The notes below the pieces were generated by a model. It did not search any database and was not told the origin of the DNA. It worked only from the letters and a program-made list of their open reading frames with translations. Made by a program: the position numbers and the translations under genes. 64,000 nucleotides of DNA. Origin: Tribonema minus. Its lineage: Eukaryota > Sar > Xanthophyceae > Tribonematales > Tribonemataceae. Of this stretch, positions 28,264-39,060 are shown in pieces. The stretch is taken from the NCBI GenBank assembly GCA_017506865.1, contig JAFCMP010000445.1, positions 124,001 through 188,000 of the forward strand, given 5' to 3'. Each line of letters begins with the position of its first letter. Within the stretch, counting starts at the first letter, position 1.

Positions 28264-31200
28264 GCTCCTGTAGGCTCAGCTTGTGCAGGCTCCAAGGCTG
28301 CTGAGGTGATGAGCTTGTCACCTTGGTAGACGGCCGGTGTTGGCGCGGGGTTGCAGTTAGTCATGTTGAACCTGCTGAGCAGTGTGGCCGCATAGCTGTA
28401 CTGGCCAAGGCTGATGGTGTGGCTGGTGGTGTTGTGAGTGATGTTGATGCCCAAGAACCACTTGAGCTCTCCTAGATCCTTGATGGAGAATCGCTGCTGC
28501 AGCTTGCTGGTGATGCTGGTGATGAGCTGGCCGTTGCTCGTGCCGGTGAAAAAGATGTCATCGACGTAGATGAGAAGGATGACGCCGGTCTCGGCGTCGA
28601 ACAAGACGCACGGGTCGTAGTCGCAGCTGGTGAAGCCCTGCTGTAGTAGGTAGTCTGACACTGTACGATGCCAGGTGCGGGGACTCTGCTTGAGTCCGTA
28701 AAGGCTCTTGTTAAGCCGTAGCACAAGTTGAGTGCCGTCTGCTGCGTGCTGCTCGTACCCCTCAGGTTGCTTGACGTAGACCTCCTCCTCCGTGTAACTC
28801 TGGACGAAGGCGTTGTTGACGTCGATATGGCGAAGCTGCCAGCCGTTGTGAGCTGCCAAGGCGATGACGGTGCGCGGCGATGCCATGTGCACTACTGGCG
28901 CGAAGGTATGCTGGAAGTCGACGCCGGGCTGCTGTGAAAAGCCCTTTGCTACGAAACGAGCTTTGTGTACCACTACCTCCCCCAGCTCGTTGCGCTTCTC
29001 CTTGAACAGCCACCTAGAGCTTACCACGTTCATGCCGCTGGTCCGCGGCACCAGCTCCCAGGTGTTGTTGTCGATGAGGGCGTCGTACTCCTTCTGCATG
29101 TCTGCACGCCACTGTTCCGATACTACCGCCTCGCCGTAGCTGCTAGGCTCCGATGAGCTGGTTTCAGCTGCTGCTGCGAACGTTTCGAAAGCGGTAATGG
29201 TACTGGGCTCCTCGGTGAATGTGACATGACGCGTCTCGATGATGCGCCGCGTAGACTCGTTGTAGACGCGGTAGGTGTTGCTCTGCTCCGCGTAGCCGAC
29301 AAACCTCCCCCGCCATGCCCTAGGGCCAAGCTTACCCTCCCTGGCGCCTGGCTCCAGGTGCACGTACGCATGCGCCCCAAACACCCTGAGGTGCGCAAGG
29401 TCCGGCACCTCGTTTGTCCATGCCTGATAAGGCGTCATGCCGCCGAGTGCCCGCGTTGGAGAGCGGTTGCGGATGTAGTTGGCGGTCTGCAGCGCCTCTG
29501 CCCACAGAAATGGGGGCAGCGATGTGTCGTACAGCATGCACCGAGCCATGCCGAACAGGGTGCTCCACGACCGCTCTGCGACGCCGTTCTCCTGCGGCGT
29601 GTACGGCGCTGAGTAGTCTGGAGTGATACCCGCGCTGTTGCAGTAGTGGATGATGTCCTCGCTGATGAACTCGCGAGCGTTGTCGAAGCGGATGCCGCGA
29701 ATGTGGATGCCCTGTTTTGCCATGGCCAAGACGAGCTTGTGCGCGATGTCGGGAGCGTCGCTCTTGCGCTTGCAGCAGTAGATGAAGCTGTAGCGCGTGC
29801 TGTCGTCCTTGAAGCCTTGCGCATAGCTGTAGCCTTGTAGCGACGCAGGCGTGATGGGACCTGCGAAGTCAGTGTGGAAGTGACTGCCGCGAGTTGAAGT
29901 ACCTGCTGGCTTCGATGCTGCTGCTGCTGGCGGCTGATGACGCGACTTGGCGAGGGCGCAGGTCGAGCAATCCGGAAGCTGCGCCTTGCTGACTGTCGTG
30001 CTGATGCCTGTGCCGCGGTCCTTGGCCAGGGCCTGTACGTCCCTCCAGTTGAGGTGACCCAACCGTCGGTGCCAAAGTTGAGCTTCGGCAATTGTAAGTA
30101 CTGCCGCCAAAGTCTCGATCGGCTGCTTGCGGCGAGACGGAGGACGTAGGCTGATGTAGTATAGGCCGTTGCGGAGCGTAGTAGGGATGAGCACCTTCCC
30201 TTTGCTGATGCCTTGAACCCTCTTGTTGCTGAACTCGAAGGTGCCACCTGCAGCCTCGAGCCGCGAGTAGCTGATGAGGTGCGAGCCTGCACCTGCTGCG
30301 ATGACCGAGTCGGTGAACTTGACGTCGGTGTAGCTGCCGTTCTTCGTCCGTGCCGACAGCGTGACATCTGCGATGATGTCAACTTCGCACAAACCTCCGA
30401 CTCCTTTGATCTTCTCGCTGCAAGGCCGCTTGTTGGACAGGGCGATGCTGAAGTCCCAAGGCAAGAGTAGAGGATCGAAGACGTACCGATTGCTGCCTGT
30501 GTCGATGGCAGCTTGGAAACCGTGCTGGTCGCCATTGGGGTGGCTGCTGTTGATGGCGAAGCCGAGTGGGCCATCTTGTCCAGCCGAAGAGGCATCGTGA
30601 CCCTCTGATCGTCGCCCGTTGCGATTGCGCCGCTCACGAGCGAGCAGCTCGCATTCGCTGGTTGAGTGCGTGTCACTCTTGTGTCGATGACACCACTTGC
30701 CGCTGGCACCAGCGCTGCTGCTGGGAGTGCTGGGGCGATGGCGCTGGCCCTTCTGCTGCTTCTTGGCGTGGCAGTTGCTGGCCTTGAGTCCGAACTTGCC
30801 GCAGGAGCGGCAGGAACCTCGGAATGCCGGCGTCGAAGCTGAGAGGGCTGTGAGAAGCCCCTGCTCCCGCTGGCTGTCGTACTCCGTCCGGAGCGCTTGC
30901 TGGATGTCTGCAAAAGACATGGCGCCGTTAACCATGATGATCTTCTTCACGGTGTCGTAGGCGCTAGGCAATCCCCGGAGGATCTGCCCGATCAACGTGG
31001 TGTCCGTGATCGTTTCTCCTAAGGCGGTCAGCTTCGCCTTCAGGTTCTGCAGCCGCATGAGGAACTCGTCCGTGTCTTCGCCTGGCTGGAGGGAAGTGCG
31101 TTGGAACTCGCTGGTCAGGGCCATGGTGCGAGCCCGCGTGTTGCCCTCGTACTTGGCGGTGAGTGCCCGCCATGCTCCGCGACCATCTGCTGGTGGCCCT

Positions 31201-31376
31201 GCGGATTGCCGTGTCACTGCGTGCGCAGCGCTGGCTGTGAAGCTGATTGATGCCACCAGACAGCCGAAGAACTGTTGATTCATCTTGGCGTAGTCGTCCT
31301 TGGCTTTCAGCTGCGTCTCCTCTGAGTCGGAGAGCCGGAAGTTGAGAAACTCTCCGGAGAACCCCTTTGATGCCAT
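28074..31376 (-). CDS. Copia Gag-Pol polyprotein (Gag, protease, integrase, reverse transcriptase)
   Basis: 1100 codons from an ATG at 31376. A UBN2-type Gag occupies about 1-180. Knuckle 1 is C189/C192/C202 with Leu where the zinc-binding His is expected; knuckle 2 (C229...C242, CxxH...H...C) is complete. Protease DTGS is at 292-295. The GAG-pre-integrase finger is H436/H441/C470/C473. The integrase triad is D503, D565, E596. Reverse transcriptase has D852 and YVDD at 937-940. After about residue 1035 the frame leaves the RNase H coding sequence, which continues in the next frame. The last residues are out-of-frame read-through. Confidence 0.95.
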   Translation of the reverse strand: MASKGFSGEFLNFRLSDSEETQLKAKDDYAKMNQQFFGCLVASISFTASAAHAVTRQSAGPPADGRGAWRALTAKYEGNTRARTMALTSEFQRTSLQPGEDTDEFLMRLQNLKAKLTALGETITDTTLIGQILRGLPSAYDTVKKIIMVNGAMSFADIQQALRTEYDSQREQGLLTALSASTPAFRGSCRSCGKFGLKASNCHAKKQQKGQRHRPSTPSSSAGASGKWCHRHKSDTHSTSECELLARERRNRNGRRSEGHDASSAGQDGPLGFAINSSHPNGDQHGFQAAIDTGSNRYVFDPLLLPWDFSIALSNKRPCSEKIKGVGGLCEVDIIADVTLSARTKNGSYTDVKFTDSVIAAGAGSHLISYSRLEAAGGTFEFSNKRVQGISKGKVLIPTTLRNGLYYISLRPPSRRKQPIETLAAVLTIAEAQLWHRRLGHLNWRDVQALAKDRGTGISTTVSKAQLPDCSTCALAKSRHQPPAAAASKPAGTSTRGSHFHTDFAGPITPASLQGYSYAQGFKDDSTRYSFIYCCKRKSDAPDIAHKLVLAMAKQGIHIRGIRFDNAREFISEDIIHYCNSAGITPDYSAPYTPQENGVAERSWSTLFGMARCMLYDTSLPPFLWAEALQTANYIRNRSPTRALGGMTPYQAWTNEVPDLAHLRVFGAHAYVHLEPGAREGKLGPRAWRGRFVGYAEQSNTYRVYNESTRRIIETRHVTFTEEPSTITAFETFAAAAETSSSEPSSYGEAVVSEQWRADMQKEYDALIDNNTWELVPRTSGMNVVSSRWLFKEKRNELGEVVVHKARFVAKGFSQQPGVDFQHTFAPVVHMASPRTVIALAAHNGWQLRHIDVNNAFVQSYTEEEVYVKQPEGYEQHAADGTQLVLRLNKSLYGLKQSPRTWHRTVSDYLLQQGFTSCDYDPCVLFDAETGVILLIYVDDIFFTGTSNGQLITSITSKLQQRFSIKDLGELKWFLGINITHNTTSHTISLGQYSYAATLLSRFNMTNCNPAPTPAVYQGDKLITSAALEPAQAEPTGAWSGACSTCQRARAPTSPTQLLNWLSTWAAPASITCATPNAHWRTSRAHRTTISRSGPASGFN

Positions 31377-31470
31377 GATGGCTAAGAAGAGGAAGAGAAC
31401 TGGTCCCAGTTCTCGTGCTGCCCATCAAACTGTGGCAGCGGCACCTTGGTGTCCATCCGCATGGAGGCCA

Positions 31471-31478
31471 TCATAACC
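31471..31478 (-). other. Primer-binding site resembling the tRNA-iMet anticodon loop
   Basis: Directly inside the 5' LTR the minus strand reads GGTTATGA, complementary to the TCATAACC core of the initiator-tRNA anticodon arm. Copia of Drosophila is known to prime with a tRNA-iMet fragment cut in that loop. The match is short, so priming is inferred. Confidence 0.6.
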
Positions 31479-31760
31479 TGACGGAACTATAACACCGTGG
31501 CAGAGTAGGACACCCAAGGTGGACCCAATGCAAAGTGCAGAACAGCACTAGACCAGGGCAGGCTGGTATTGCAAAGAAGTGATTATTGTGCAGGAGCGTG
31601 AGCAAGCGGAGAAATAGCCCTGAGTCAATGGCGGAACAGTACCGGACTGGTGCTGGAACATGCAGTGGTGGACTAACAAGAGAAACTACCAGAATGGGGA
31701 GAAACCTGTGTAGGTATGCATGCACATGCAAGTAGGGTATGTAGGTATCATACTCCGTCA
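31479..31760 (-). repeat. 5' LTR of the copia element
   Basis: 282 bp, followed outward by the target duplication ATCTG at 31761-31765. It should carry the element's promoter. Confidence 0.97.
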
Positions 31761-31796
31761 ATCTGCATTGCCTCATCGCTGTGGACAGCATACATA

Positions 31797-32600
31797 CCGT
31801 CTTGTCCGAATTTAAGGACACTGTCCGACTAATGCGGAATGGCAGTAAAAAGGGGGGGTGACCGCCAATTTGAGATGGCCAGTTAAAAGGGTGACCTATA
31901 TTTGTGGAATAGGCTCAAAACGCATTGTCAGGCATCATCAGATAGCACCAGGAGCTTTCTGCGCGACCGCGCCTTCAACTTCCTTCAACTTCAAACAATT
32001 TTGCCGAGAATGTGCGCTCGCCAGCGTAAGGTGCCACAGGCCAAGGCGGCTGCCAAAGCAGCTGTCTTTGCTGACAAGCAACGCAAGTCCAGCTTCTTCT
32101 GCACCTGTCTAGCTGCTGCAGCAAACGTGTAGCGTAGTCAAGCAGTTGGATGAGGCCCCATCATGTGGGTGCGTGCCCCGGTGGTGACGGGGCGATCGTC
32201 GTAAATGATGCTGACGAGGCCCCTCCGCTTCGTCATCAACGCACAGCAACAGCAACGATACTAGAGAGCCTGCCGCGATCCTGCCCCTCGCAAAGATCAC
32301 TATGCCAACACTGGACCAACAGTCACCAGCAGGAGGTTTAACTTGGCCAAGCCGGAGGCATATGTGCTGAAAGTGCTTGCTGCTTGCGCAACACACCTTG
32401 TACATTTACACAGTATCGTGCAGTGAAAAGTCTGGTACTGTTTTTGTCAAAGCTGAGGCTATATGCGGTTAAGTGCATGACCTCAACCCCCCCTGACCAA
32501 CAATTTGGGATGGCCAGTTAAAAGGGTGACCTATAATTTGGGTGGCTTAGTTGAAACTGACGCAATTGTCGGACAGTGTCCTTAAATTCGGACAAGACGG
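31797..32600. mobile_element. Non-autonomous DNA transposon with perfect 33-bp TIRs
   Basis: Left TIR 31797-31829 and right TIR 32568-32600 are exact reverse complements beginning CCGTCTTGTCCG. Both are flanked outside by TA (31795-31796 and 32601-32602), the duplication used by Tc1/mariner-like elements. Inside, GATGGCCAGTTAAAAGGG recurs in direct orientation near 31874 and 32510. The interior has short frames but no transposase. It lies 36 bp from the copia LTR. Confidence 0.9.
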
Positions 32601-32602
32601 TA

Positions 32603-33278
32603 TGTCATCCGTTGCGTCCCTGTAGGGGTCCCGGCTCAGCTTCATGTAGCATTTTCAATCTCTGCAGCTAGTCATGGCACGTAGGTGCTTGCCTGCCACT
32701 CTTCACTGACCGTGATTAGTGTTGCATGGCTGTCAGCTTTGCAAGCTCTACGTGATGCAGCTAAGCTAAAAGAAACTCACTGTACATGCGACTTCTGAAG
32801 CGGCAGCTTACCGACATCGAGGCACATGCGCAGAGGTTTCGACAATCTGACACAGGAGAAGTAGCACGCAGCGGCATTCAGCACCTACTGCACATGCAAT
32901 GCTCATCCCCACTCGCTTCTGGTGAAACCTGTCTATCCAGTCGAACAATGCCTCTGTACCTCACCAGCAGCTCCCATCCTATGCTTGTCCTTGCAACCTG
33001 TGCGCTAAAGGAAGTGAAAGCGCTTAAGCCCCCTTGCTCAGCGGAGCACTTTCACAATTAAAAGGTACTATACTAATGGCACAGGTATCAGAAGACTTGC
33101 AGGGAGCAGAAGCAACGGTCCATAGAGAGCAGGGATTACTGAAATGTAATCTATTGTGTATCACGGGTGAGCGCAAGTATTCCGCTGCTGTGTGCCAAAA
33201 CACCAAACACACGTAAACATGTCCACGTCACAGGAATCATACTCGGCGACCTTACGGCCCCCGCACAACGCACACGCT
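32603..33278. other. Intergenic, nothing recognised
   Basis: Between the TIR element and the DoxX-like stop codon. No gene or repeat is recognised. Confidence 0.4.
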
Positions 33279-34642
33279 CTATGCCCGCTTGTCGCTCTGC
33301 GCCGAAACTGGCACGACTCGGACAGTCTGCCCGAGGCAAAAGCAGCTCGCCAGCAGGAACCCCGCGGCAGGGTGCCAGCCGTTGTCCCCCAGCACCAGGT
33401 GCGTTCTGACCGCGCCCGCGTAGATCGCCGTCATCACGAGGTATGACACGAGCCGCGTGCGCTTCGCCAGCGACGCCAGCCCCGACACGCATTCCGCAAT
33501 TCCGACGGCGCTCCGCAGGCGGTCGGACGACAGGCCCAGGAAGGCCCACTGCGGGTGGTAGTAGATGTCGAAGGCGTGCACCTGCGCCGGTGCGATGCGG
33601 GCGATGGCGGCGAGTGAGAGTGGGCACGGTGCACGGTGAGATGCGTACGTGGTGTCAGTGCTCAGCGAAAGCGTAGGCGCGTGTGGCCGCCCCTTTCGAT
33701 GAAGCGATGAGTGGGGGCGTGCGGGCACCGTTTGGTAGTACAGCGAAATGGCGGCGGTGCAGGCATTGTCTATCTGAAGCACAGCGGGCTCGTGGCCTGT
33801 GCTGCCACAGTCTGGCAGCTGACACGACGGCGTAACGTGTGTGGGCTAACGCCGTGAGCGCTGTCACGGCCTGTCATACTACCAGCATTGAAACGCATCG
33901 GGGCCATGAGCCAGTGCACGGACGTTGCAGACGTCTGCCAACCCCTGCCACCGCAACCGCCACAGTCAACAGCATCTGTCCCTGAAGAAGATATGATCGG
34001 TGCAACCTCTTGCATGTGCTTGAAGCTAATCATTGACCAGTCCGTCGTCGATGCGCCCCATCGCTGTGCCGGTGGGCAGTTTTCGTGCACAGCGCAATTG
34101 TGCACTCCACGACGATGTTGAACGGTAGCTCCATTTACCGAGGTTGGCGAAAGCTCAGCCCATTGGGAGCTTGCTGGCGAATAAAGTAATTCAGGCAAGC
34201 AGGTGGACCAGCCGCGCCCCCTCTGATGGCAGAAGTGCTATATTGCAAGCTTGAATACAAGGCTGATGGGCGCAGCCCGAACCAGTATAGTTTTCAATGA
34301 GCTACTTCTTCTGCGTAATACTGAGAGCACCAGCCAACCCCCTGGTCGTTGAGAGTCGACTGCTGCAGCTTGCCGAATGAACCACAGTCAATGCGGAAAT
34401 ACTGTCACATGAGGTGGGGCAGCTTGCCCATTTCCGAGAAACTATTGACTGGCACTGCGTCAACTCGCAGCGACGCATGATGGCTTACTCGGCGAACGCG
34501 AGCTTGCCTGTTGTGCATAACTGGTAGAGCTGAACTGAGGTGCAAGCTTCACAAGTCCGGCCATGATCGTCCCCACCGCCAACGCTCCCGCCACCACATG
34601 TGTGATCTGTGACGCGCGGACGAGCGACAAGCCTTGCGTCAT
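33279..34642 (-). CDS. DoxX-like small membrane protein, two exons
   Basis: Exon 1 is 34642-34508 and exon 2 is 33581-33279, giving 145 residues. Exon 1 encodes a hydrophobic helix ending GLVKLAP, like the first DoxX helix. Exon 2 encodes the family pattern W-x-LGL-x(4)-LR-x-VG-x-E, then two more helices with GA-x-RTHL-x-LGD. The intron would use a GC donor (CAG|GCAAGC), which joins the frames exactly; a GT donor at 34488 would leave the frame inconsistent. The start is 346 bp from the divergently transcribed methyltransferase. DoxX-like proteins are four-helix membrane proteins of poorly defined function. The fold assignment is from pattern recognition only. Confidence 0.65.
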
Positions 34643-34987
34643 CGCGAGCCATCATGTGGTTGCGAAACACACACGCGCCAGGTTGCACAACTTTGAAGCA
34701 GTTCATGCATATATGCATGAAGCACTGCATCTGCTTGCCTTCATCATGAGCGTGCCTGCCATGCTGCTGATGGGCGGAGGCAGCACTGCAGCCCGATGCC
34801 GCACGGTGGCGCAGGCGCCCGCGCTGTACACGTCCACACTTCTCGCCTGCGAACTACAACTTCTTCATTGAAACTTCTCGCGTTGAAGTTCAGGGGCCTG
34901 CCCAATCGACTTGAAACTCCCAGCGGCTGAGGCTGCGCTGTGTAGCTGCTGTATCGTAGCAAGGCTTTACAGCAGGGGCAAGTGAGC
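34643..34987. promoter_or_regulatory. Shared divergent promoter region
   Basis: The 345 bp between the two divergent start codons (34642 minus, 34988 plus) must hold both promoters or 5' UTRs. No specific site is assigned. Confidence 0.5.
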
Positions 34988-36832
34988 ATGGCGGAGTGCA
35001 TAACTGCCCAGGGGCAGCAGCAGCAGGCACAGGCAGCGGAGGTGGCGACAGCCCTGCTGCGCACAGCCAGCAGGAATCTGCTATTGGCAGAGTTGCAGGC
35101 CCGGCTCACAACAGCCCTTGTCGCCAGCGAGGCACATGTCTGCCAGTCGCCTAGGCCACAGCGCGATGCCTATGGGAGCGAGTGCTACTGGGTGAGTACG
35201 GTACTTGCACTAGATCAGCCACATCGCGAGGTTCAACTCGAATTAACGCTGCCCCTTGCAGAGGCAGCCTGGCAGTAGTCACGCAACTTGGCTGCTGTCG
35301 ACTCTGGACCTGCACGTGTGGTGATGCAGGCAGCAGGGACGGCTGCGATCTATGATGTCCTCGGAGGGCCGTAAATGAATTCCTGGTGCGAGCACTCGCA
35401 CTTGTGCCAGCACATTGACCCCATAAAATGACAGAAGGGGCCTCTTGCAGCCACCCTACAGGATGGGCGCATTAGGCGCCAGGCTGCTATTTGCGTGCGC
35501 GCACTACCTCCTGGGGGGGGGGCGCTCGTCTGCCAACCTATGGGCCTTAGCCCTGTCATTCCAGAGATTTTTTGTTCACGCCAATCTCTCCCGCCGAACT
35601 CGGGTTACAACAAAGTGGATTAAGAGTGCCACCGACGCCAGGGCGGCCTTTTCCAGTGGCTTGTCACCCGCAAGGATCCGCGTGCCCCCCTAACCCTTGC
35701 GCGCATCGGCACACCTTTTGGAGCTCTTTCGCGCACGACCAAACCTCCGCTCGCCGTCGCTCAACTGCGCCCCAGGAGGAGCGCTACCGGCAAAGGACGG
35801 CCTCTTCGAGTGGCTTCTCACCTGGGAGGTCGTGCATGCCCCCCCTATACTCTATGTGAACGGATTGATCACCTTTCAGAGCTCTGTAGCGCACAACCGA
35901 ACCCCGCTCGCCCTCCTCCTCAAAAACGCACCCCCCCCCCAGGAGGAGCGCTACCAGCGCCAGGACGGCCTCTTCGAGTGGCTCGTCACGTGGGAAGACC
36001 TGCGCGACGCGCTGCTGAGCCGTGTCGCGCCCGCCGCGCGCGTGCTGCACGTCGGCTGCGGCAACAGCGCGCTGGGGGTGCGCCTCGCGGCGGCGGGGCG
36101 CGGCGGCGGCGGCGTCGTCAACGTCGACGTCAGCGCGACCGTCGTGGCGCAGATGCGCGCGCGCTTCGCGCACGCGCGCGGCGTGACGTGGGACGCGTGC
36201 GACGCGACCGCGACGCCATACGGCGACGGCGCATTCGACGTCGTGCTGGACAAGGTGCGCGCCGCTGCGCTCACACGTTGTACATGAAGTGTTCAGATAT
36301 CATACATGTACATGTATTCTTCGAAGTAGCATTTTTAATTGTTTGCTTCAGGAATGTGTGATAGCGTACACTGCTGCGCAGGCTGCGCGCGTGCGATGCG
36401 ATGGCGGCGTCGGGTGACGACGGCGCGTTCGACGTCGTGCTGGACAAGGTGCGCGGCGTGCTACCAAACCACACCTGTACAAACCTACAGTGCCCTCCAC
36501 AAGCTCCGTCGCTGAAGCGCTACCAAACCCCCAACGCACCCCCCCACACACACACGCAGGGGACGCTCGACGCGATGCTGTGCAAGGACCCGCCGCAGGC
36601 CAAGGCGTGCGCGGCGGCAGCGCTCACCGCGGAGGCGCACCGCGTCCTGCGCCCCGGCGGCACCTACATCATCGTCTCCTTCGGCCAGCCGGAGACGCGC
36701 CTAAGCCACATCCGCGGCAGCGCTCCGTGGACCTCCGTAACCTTCCAGAAAATTCCGCTCGCGGGCCACCCTCACATCTGGCTGTACTGCGCGACCAAGC
36801 AGCCGCCGCCGCCGCAGCAGCAGCAGCAGTAG
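34988..36832 (+). CDS. Class I SAM-dependent methyltransferase (METTL13/EEF1AKMT4-like)
   Basis: Exons 34988-35191, 35943-36254 and 36560-36832, all phase 0, encode 262 residues. Exon 1 ends AYGSECYW and exon 2 begins EERYQ, restoring the YWxxRY start of this family. SAM-binding motif I VGCGNS is at 105-110, the acidic residue after strand 2 in NVDVS at about 130, and the hallmark LDKGTLDAM spans the second junction at 171-178. Relatives such as METTL13 and EEF1AKMT4 methylate lysines of elongation factor 1A; the substrate here is inferred only. The tail ends in Pro- and Gln-repeats. Exon 2 is preceded by a C-run polypyrimidine tract and by ghost copies of its start; its donor is duplicated downstream. 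Confidence 0.9.
35630..35835 (+). repeat. Ghosts of the methyltransferase exon 2 acceptor edge
   Basis: CAGGAGGAGCGCTACCGGCA and the following GACGGCCTCTTCGAGTGGCT at about 35770-35830 repeat the true start at 35941-36000. A weaker copy lies near 35638-35680. Confidence 0.85.
36400..36455 (+). repeat. Ghost of the methyltransferase exon 2 donor edge
   Basis: GACGGCGCGTTCGACGTCGT and the following GCTGGACAAGGTGCGC repeat the true exon end at 36225-36260, including the GTGCGC donor, 194 bp downstream. Confidence 0.9.
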
Positions 36833-37660
36833 CAGCAGTAGCGGTAGGGCGGCGGCCACGCTCCGCCCCCCCCCCCCCTGCTGCGCTGCGCGTCCCCCCC
36901 CCCCCCCCCACTTGTGGCTGAGCCGTGTGGCGGCGCAGCACAGCCTGTGGCAGCACTCAGCAACTTCAACTTTGCCTTGCGCATGCAGTTGAGCGTTGCT
37001 GCTGCTGCGGGGCGGCGGCAGCGCTCCACCCCCCGTCGGCCGCGCCTCTGCTTCCTGTTCCTCTCAGAGTCTTACCCTCAGTGGGCGAGAGTCAGAGTCG
37101 TGGACGGCACTGGCAGCTGCGCTAAGCGGTTTCGTCGCATCGCACCGGCCCTTGCGGCCGTGCGCTGCAGTGCCGCTGTGCTGTCGCCACCGGCAAGGCG
37201 TGTTGCTGCCGTCGTACGTGGAGCGTCCCCCCCTGGTGTCTGGTCACGCAGGCTCACTTCAACAGTGAACTTCAACAGTGAAAAATAGTGAGGGGGGGCA
37301 GCTGCCAGGTAGCTTTTGTGCGTATACCCCTCCCCCGTGTCTCTCACGTGCAAAACTATCCCCGATACGCCGTAGACTTATCGGCAGCGGTTGCTCAGTG
37401 CGGCACCGGGAGCCCCCGCTGCCGCCTGCAAAAGATTTTGGACGCACTCCCCATTGCCCGCTTCAACTTGAAGTACATAGTTGTCGATGTCGGCCGTGAG
37501 CACAGATCAGCGCCCTCGCTCTGCCACCGCGCCATCACGAGTGCCGCGCGCGCACCGTTGCCACACACATACGCGCCAATGTAATGTCCGTGTTGTATCC
37601 TGTCGTCCGGGCGCGGAGCGTTGCGATCAGAAATCCCAAAACGGTCATCATCAAGTCACT
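36833..37660. other. Intergenic, low complexity
   Basis: C-runs near 36867-36910, then sequence without a recognisable gene. Two CTTCAACAGTGAA repeats lie near 37257-37281. Confidence 0.4.
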
Positions 37661-37671
37661 TAATCAAATGA

Positions 37672-38292
37672 TTGCGTCATACAGAGTCGCTCCTGCCAGC
37701 TCTGCCCTTGCTTGCTTCGCTGCTCAACGCGTATAGATACGTACTTCTGCCAGTTTGCGATAGTGCTCGTACTATGCGGGTGCTGGAGCTTCAGGGTCTG
37801 GGTGATGCTAACCCTGAGCTGAATAGCTGGCAGCTGCTGCTGCGGCAGTGCTCGGCAAAGAGCCATTTCTCACAGTGTGCAACGTGGTTCATGTGCTCCT
37901 GCTCATCTTGAAAGGCCTCAAGGCCTTCCAAGAATTTCGCTTGCTTCACGCATCACAACGTGCAAGCCTGGACTGATCATCCCAAATACCGGAAAGTGTA
38001 TGCAGAGTTCGCCGCATTTTTGCCATCGGATGTTGACTGCATCAATGAACTGGGTATCCACAAGACCCTCAGTTGTGATCGCATGTCCTGGTTGCAGGTA
38101 TACGAGCATCTTGAAGTGGGTATCCTCGCAAGCGCAAACATCATGACTTCATGGAATGCCTGCCACGGCTCAGCTGTCGCTGCAGCTAGTCTGCAGAAGG
38201 GTGACGTCGCGCGCAGCAATTGGACACTATGGAGGAATATTAGTAAGCGTTATCTGTGTGCCGCAGTGCGAAAGGCACTTGACTTTGCTTGA
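37672..38292 (+). pseudogene. Unrecognised coding remnant
   Basis: Two frames in the same register, 37672-37911 and 37912-38292, are split by a TGA at 37909. The second carries a Trp/Tyr-rich segment (NVQAWTDHPKYRKVYAEF) and looks protein-like, but no family is recognised. It could be a broken gene, two exons, or part of an unknown mobile element. Confidence 0.3.
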
Positions 38293-39060
38293 CAACATGC
38301 GGGTTAGGTCAGATGAAACCTGACCCCATCTTGAGTGTGTCTGTACAGCTGTGCTTCGGTGTGAGCTCTCAGTGCCACAAATGGCGAGGTGAATGGCTGC
38401 GCAGCACGATGATGACGGCACGGCAACAGCAGCAGACGACTGCCTTGATCCCCATGACGCACTTACACACGTAATGCCAACACGGGCCTGTAACAGGCAA
38501 GGCAACGGAAGAATCATGCACCCGCTTTGTTGAGGTGAGGCTGCGCAATGGCAGCTTGACCCGCGCAACAACTTGAAGCAGCAGTTGATGCAGTGAGCCT
38601 CACCATGTGTGCATGACTCTATTGATAGAGGATTGTAATGATATTTTTAAGCCCTGCAGAAGAGCTGCGACGTATATGCATCTATCCATGTTCCATGATG
38701 CATGTAGAGTAGAGTAGTGTATGCGGTATGTGCCCGCTCAAAGAAGATGCCACCACACACCTTCTCCGCAGCGCAGCCATGTGTACTTCAAGTTGAAGTC
38801 TCGTAAACCACGCACATAGCAACACCACCACATGCTGTGTGTGCGCTTGCGCACATCTTTCAACGCCGTCCACTGCTGTAGCGTCACCACTGCAGTGGCC
38901 GCTTCGGCCCCATGAAGCATCTCTTAGCGTACTTCAAGTTGAAGTCACACTCTTTGGCCGGTCGTACACTGTTCGGCGTTAGACATCATGACCATACAGT
39001 ATGTACCACAGCACGCGCTGCGAGCGGACCAGACAACAATGATCTCTCGCAGCGCTGTCA
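38293..39060. other. Intergenic with palindromes
   Basis: Two copies of GTACTTCAAGTTGAAGT lie near 38783 and 38929. No gene is recognised. Confidence 0.4.

Larger units (their letters stand above)
27006..31760 (-). mobile_element. Ty1/copia LTR retrotransposon, nearly intact
   Basis: A 4755-bp element with two 282-bp LTRs, bounded by TGACGGA...TCCGTCA and by the 5-bp target duplication ATCTG at 27001-27005 and 31761-31765. The LTRs differ at two positions as read, which indicates a young insertion. The order Gag, protease, integrase, reverse transcriptase, RNase H is that of Ty1/copia (Pseudoviridae). One frameshift separates RNase H from the rest. Confidence 0.97.

Noticed and set aside
35192-35324. 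Alternative two-exon gene using the acceptor at 35262
   Set aside because: The join 35191 to 35943 restores the YWxxRY methyltransferase signature in phase, so 35262 is not needed.
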